Source of the DNA: an uncultured Spirochaetales bacterium
GTDB taxonomy: Bacteria; Spirochaetota; Spirochaetia; Sphaerochaetales; Sphaerochaetaceae
Assembly (NCBI GenBank): GCA_949283305.1
Contig: CASDRU010000006.1
Location: 124,001-188,000, forward strand
Length of the DNA stretch: 64,000 bases
Direction of reading: 5' to 3'
Shown piece by piece: positions 61,702 through 64,000 of this stretch (within the stretch, counting starts at the first letter, position 1; each line of letters opens with the position of its first letter). The notes beneath the pieces were generated by a model. That model was not told the DNA's origin. It did no database searches and worked only from the letters and a program-made list of their open reading frames with translations. The translations under genes were made by a program, and so were the position numbers.

Positions 61702-63909
61702 TCAGCCTACATTTCCATCTGTGTATTTATAAGCCCTGATGTGCACGCCATTGTAGCCAAGAGGTTTTCCCTCAACACAGATCTCTCCGTTGATTGTCTT
61801 CATAGGAAGAGCAAAGAAATGATCAGGCTTCAAATATGTGGTGATTTTCTCCACTTCTTCCTGATTGTCAAACTCCAGCACAGCGCCGACAGGAAGATCA
61901 TCTGCAAAGATGACTTCGCATGTCTCATGGCTCTCGTCATTCTTGTCGCTTGCCGCAATGAGCATTCCATAGCTCTTCACACCACGGAAATTTGCAGGCT
62001 TGAGATTTGAGACTATTACAATATTTCTTCCCTCAAGCTCCTCTTTCTTGTAGAAAGGAACAATGGAAGAAACAATCTGGCGCTCTTCCTCCTCCCCTGC
62101 ATCAAGCTTGAGGATATAGAGCTTGTCTCCCCCAGGATGCTTCTCGACGCTGTTTATATGTGCGACCTTAAGTATTACCTTTTTCTTAAACTGTTCTGTG
62201 ATGCTGAGATTCTCATCCATTTTATCATTATTCTCCTTGGTTTTTTCTTTCTTCTCTTCTCTTTCTTTCTGGGATCCAGAGAACCTTTCTTTGAGACTGT
62301 CTATGAACTTCTCATCAAGTTTTGAGAAAAGAAGCTCAAGATTCTTCACTTCAACAGGTCTCTCAAACTTTCCAATCTCATCCCATTTCTTGCCTTCATG
62401 ACCGAGGAATGAAAGAATCTTCTCCCCCGTCTCAGGAAGATATGGAGAAATCATTACAGCAATGTCTGATATCAGCTGATAGAGAGTGGAAAGCACCCTG
62501 ACCGCCTCCTCAGGATTTTCTGTTCTCTTCTTCCACGGCTCGCTTTCCTGGAATGTCTTGTTGCCAAGATCAGAGAGTGCGAATATTGCCCTTATAGCAT
62601 CACGCTCCTCAGCATGCTCAAGAAGGTCTGTTATCTCCTCTTCCTTCTTTTTGATGACAGCAACAAGATCCTCATCATAAACAGGATTCTCGATCTTTCC
62701 CTCATAGAAGCGGCTTATGAAAGAGAGTGTCCTGTTCACGAGGTTTGAAAGGTTTCCGATAAGATCCTTGTTCACCCTGTCCATGAAATCCTTCCAGCTG
62801 AATGTGAAATCGCTGCTTTCCGGACGGTTGTAGAACATGTAGAATCTCCATACATCCGCCTTTATTCCGGTTGACTCGACATCGTTGCCGAATATTCCGA
62901 TTCCCTGGCTCTTGCTGAACTTTCCTCCCTCATAGTTCAGATACTCAGTGCTGGACATATGATAAAGCATCGTCCACTTTTCCCCTGTTGCAAGAAGGGA
63001 GGACGGGAAGATTACAGTATGGAATGGGATGTTGTCCTTTCCGATGAACTGGAAAAGCTCTGTATCTTCCGGGCTCTGCCACCATCTCTTCCAGTCATCT
63101 GTATAGTTTGCTGTAATTGATATATAGCCTATTGGTGCATCAAACCATACATAGAAGACCTTGTCCTCAAAGCCCGGCTTCGGAACCGGTATACCCCATT
63201 TGAGATCTCTTGTTATGCATCTCTCCTGCAGCCCGTCGCGGATCCATGAAGATGTAATCTGAACAGCGTTCTTCGCCCAGAATCCTTCCTTTGATGCTTT
63301 TTCAATCCATGCATTTAAAAGAGGAAGGGCCTTAGGAAGATTCAAAAAGAGGTTCTTTGTCTTTCTCAGCTCAGGCTCTGTCGAGCAGACAGAGCATTTC
63401 GGGTTTATAAGCTCTGTAGGATTCAAAAGCTTGCCACACTTGTCGCACTGGTCTCCCTTTGCTCCCTCACTGTGGCAGTGCGGGCACTCTCCTGTGACAA
63501 AGCGGTCTGCAAGAAAACGCTTGCAATGCGGGCAGTAAAGCTGGCTCATCTCTTTTTCAGTGATGTAGCCGTTCTTGTCTACTTCATTGAATATATGCTG
63601 GACGATTTCAGTCTGTTTTTCAGTGCTTGTGCGTCCAAAGTAATCAAAGTCTATGTTGAACCACTTATAGATTTCCTTATGGATCTCATGGTACTTGTCA
63701 CAGAGCTCCCGCGGAGAAACCCCTTCCTGCAGGGCTCTTGTCTCACTTGCCGTGCCGTATTCATCTGTGCCGCAGATATACAGAGTCTCATAGCCGCGGA
63801 GTCGGCAGAAGCGTGCGAAAACATCAGCGCTGAGAACCTGTGTGAGGTTTCCAAGATGTGGAACGTTATTTACATAAGGAAGTGCGGAGGTAATAAGTCT
63901 CTTTTTCAA
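61702..63909 (-). CDS. metG: Methionyl-tRNA synthetase, zinc type with C-terminal tRNA-binding domain
   Basis: 735 aa. The HIGH-like motif is PHLGN (near residue 18). The zinc knuckles are CPHC, CPHC, CDKC and CSVC (about 128-185), and the KMSKS motif reads KFSKS, a tolerated variant. After the helical anticodon domain comes a Lys/Glu-rich linker (about 555-600) and an EMAPII-type OB-fold (about 625-735) that binds tRNA. The start is TTG at 63909 with AGGAG eight bases upstream. A TTGTTA-17-TATAAT promoter lies at 63961-63933. Confidence 0.95.
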   Translation of the reverse strand: MKKRLITSALPYVNNVPHLGNLTQVLSADVFARFCRLRGYETLYICGTDEYGTASETRALQEGVSPRELCDKYHEIHKEIYKWFNIDFDYFGRTSTEKQTEIVQHIFNEVDKNGYITEKEMSQLYCPHCKRFLADRFVTGECPHCHSEGAKGDQCDKCGKLLNPTELINPKCSVCSTEPELRKTKNLFLNLPKALPLLNAWIEKASKEGFWAKNAVQITSSWIRDGLQERCITRDLKWGIPVPKPGFEDKVFYVWFDAPIGYISITANYTDDWKRWWQSPEDTELFQFIGKDNIPFHTVIFPSSLLATGEKWTMLYHMSSTEYLNYEGGKFSKSQGIGIFGNDVESTGIKADVWRFYMFYNRPESSDFTFSWKDFMDRVNKDLIGNLSNLVNRTLSFISRFYEGKIENPVYDEDLVAVIKKKEEEITDLLEHAEERDAIRAIFALSDLGNKTFQESEPWKKRTENPEEAVRVLSTLYQLISDIAVMISPYLPETGEKILSFLGHEGKKWDEIGKFERPVEVKNLELLFSKLDEKFIDSLKERFSGSQKEREEKKEKTKENNDKMDENLSITEQFKKKVILKVAHINSVEKHPGGDKLYILKLDAGEEEERQIVSSIVPFYKKEELEGRNIVIVSNLKPANFRGVKSYGMLIAASDKNDESHETCEVIFADDLPVGAVLEFDNQEEVEKITTYLKPDHFFALPMKTINGEICVEGKPLGYNGVHIRAYKYTDGNVG

Positions 63910-63932
63910 TCTCAGTTCTCCTAAACAAGGGC

Positions 63933-63961
63933 ATTATAGCCCGATACTCTTTTTTTAACAA
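63933..63961 (-). promoter_or_regulatory. Promoter of metG
   Basis: Minus-strand TTGTTA (63961-63956), 17-base spacer, TATAAT (63938-63933). Confidence 0.7.
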
Positions 63962-63972
63962 TTGTTTTCAGC

Positions 63973-63978
63973 TATATT
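63973..63978 (+). promoter_or_regulatory. -10-like TATATT seven bases before ATG at 63986
   Basis: TATATT, then tacagtt, then ATG at 63986. Matches the leaderless pattern seen elsewhere in the window. Confidence 0.4.
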
Positions 63979-63985
63979 TACAGTT

Positions 63986-64000
63986 ATGGACGAAAATAAA
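63986..64000 (+). CDS. Start of a gene running off the window (five codons)
   Basis: ATG GAC GAA AAT AAA, divergent from metG and preceded at seven bases by TATATT. Only five codons are visible (MDENK), so the product is unknown. Supported by the promoter spacing shared with other genes here. Confidence 0.4.

Noticed and set aside
1-64000. CRISPR array, prophage or rRNA operon
   Set aside because: No regularly spaced repeats, phage structural genes or rRNA signatures were seen in the window.

Overview
The window looks like a chromosomal segment of a spirochaete, probably a host-associated Treponema/Sphaerochaeta-like lineage. The main pointers are a V-type ATPase operon in the order E, DUF2764, A, B, D, I, K; an lptD-like gene directly after uvrA; a small-ribosomal-protein cluster next to dnaB; many secreted proteins and lipoproteins; and moderately AT-rich DNA. 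I recall the first two arrangements from Treponema pallidum. The genus is an inference. No flagellar, CRISPR or rRNA genes were seen.

Layout. 1-4.6 kb: a 110-aa protein, ispG, uvrA and a truncated lptD-like gene, one minus-strand operon. 4.7-11.7 kb: V-ATPase operon. 11.9-12.9 kb: a degenerate GIY-YIG protein and uridine phosphorylase. 13.0-25.8 kb: a 15-gene minus-strand operon encoding a PapD-like chaperone, an outer-membrane usher fused to a five-helix inner-membrane anchor, and 13 secreted pilin-like proteins. 26-30.9 kb: mutS2 and rsgA, separated by a GC-rich IscB (OMEGA/HEARO) element that has altered the end of one gene and the start of the other. 31-36.4 kb: membrane proteins, a pentapeptide-repeat protein, an MBL-fold protein, a pseudouridine synthase, YggS and a CmpB-like protein. 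36.6 kb: tRNA-Val. 36.7-42.2 kb: GH13 glycosidase, adk, extended uracil phosphoribosyltransferase, TPR lipoprotein, CYTH protein and a membrane protein. 42.3 kb: an orphan structured small RNA, then a c-di-AMP receptor. 42.9-49.1 kb: rpsB-tsf-frr-uppS-cdsA-dxr-rseP. 49.1-53.1 kb: rpsF-ssb-rpsR-membrane protein-rplI-dnaB, transcribed on the minus strand. 53.3-56.5 kb: a 1055-aa lipoprotein with chitobiase-type repeats whose promoter spacer contains a G10 tract. 56.6-64 kb: mntP, TatD-like, tcdA, secreted proteins, a 29-aa ribosomal protein missed by ordinary ORF calling, a MurD-like protein lacking its P-loop lysine, metG, and the first codons of a further gene.

The most notable system is the chaperone-usher pilus operon. 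It has a perfect-consensus-like promoter and a usher that appears tethered to the inner membrane. I know of no description of such an assembly in spirochaetes. Other highlights are a promoter-spacer poly-G switch in the ON configuration (17 bp), a recurrent TATAAT-7 nt-ATG arrangement that predicts leaderless mRNAs, and IscB-driven remodelling of the rsgA/mutS2 junction.
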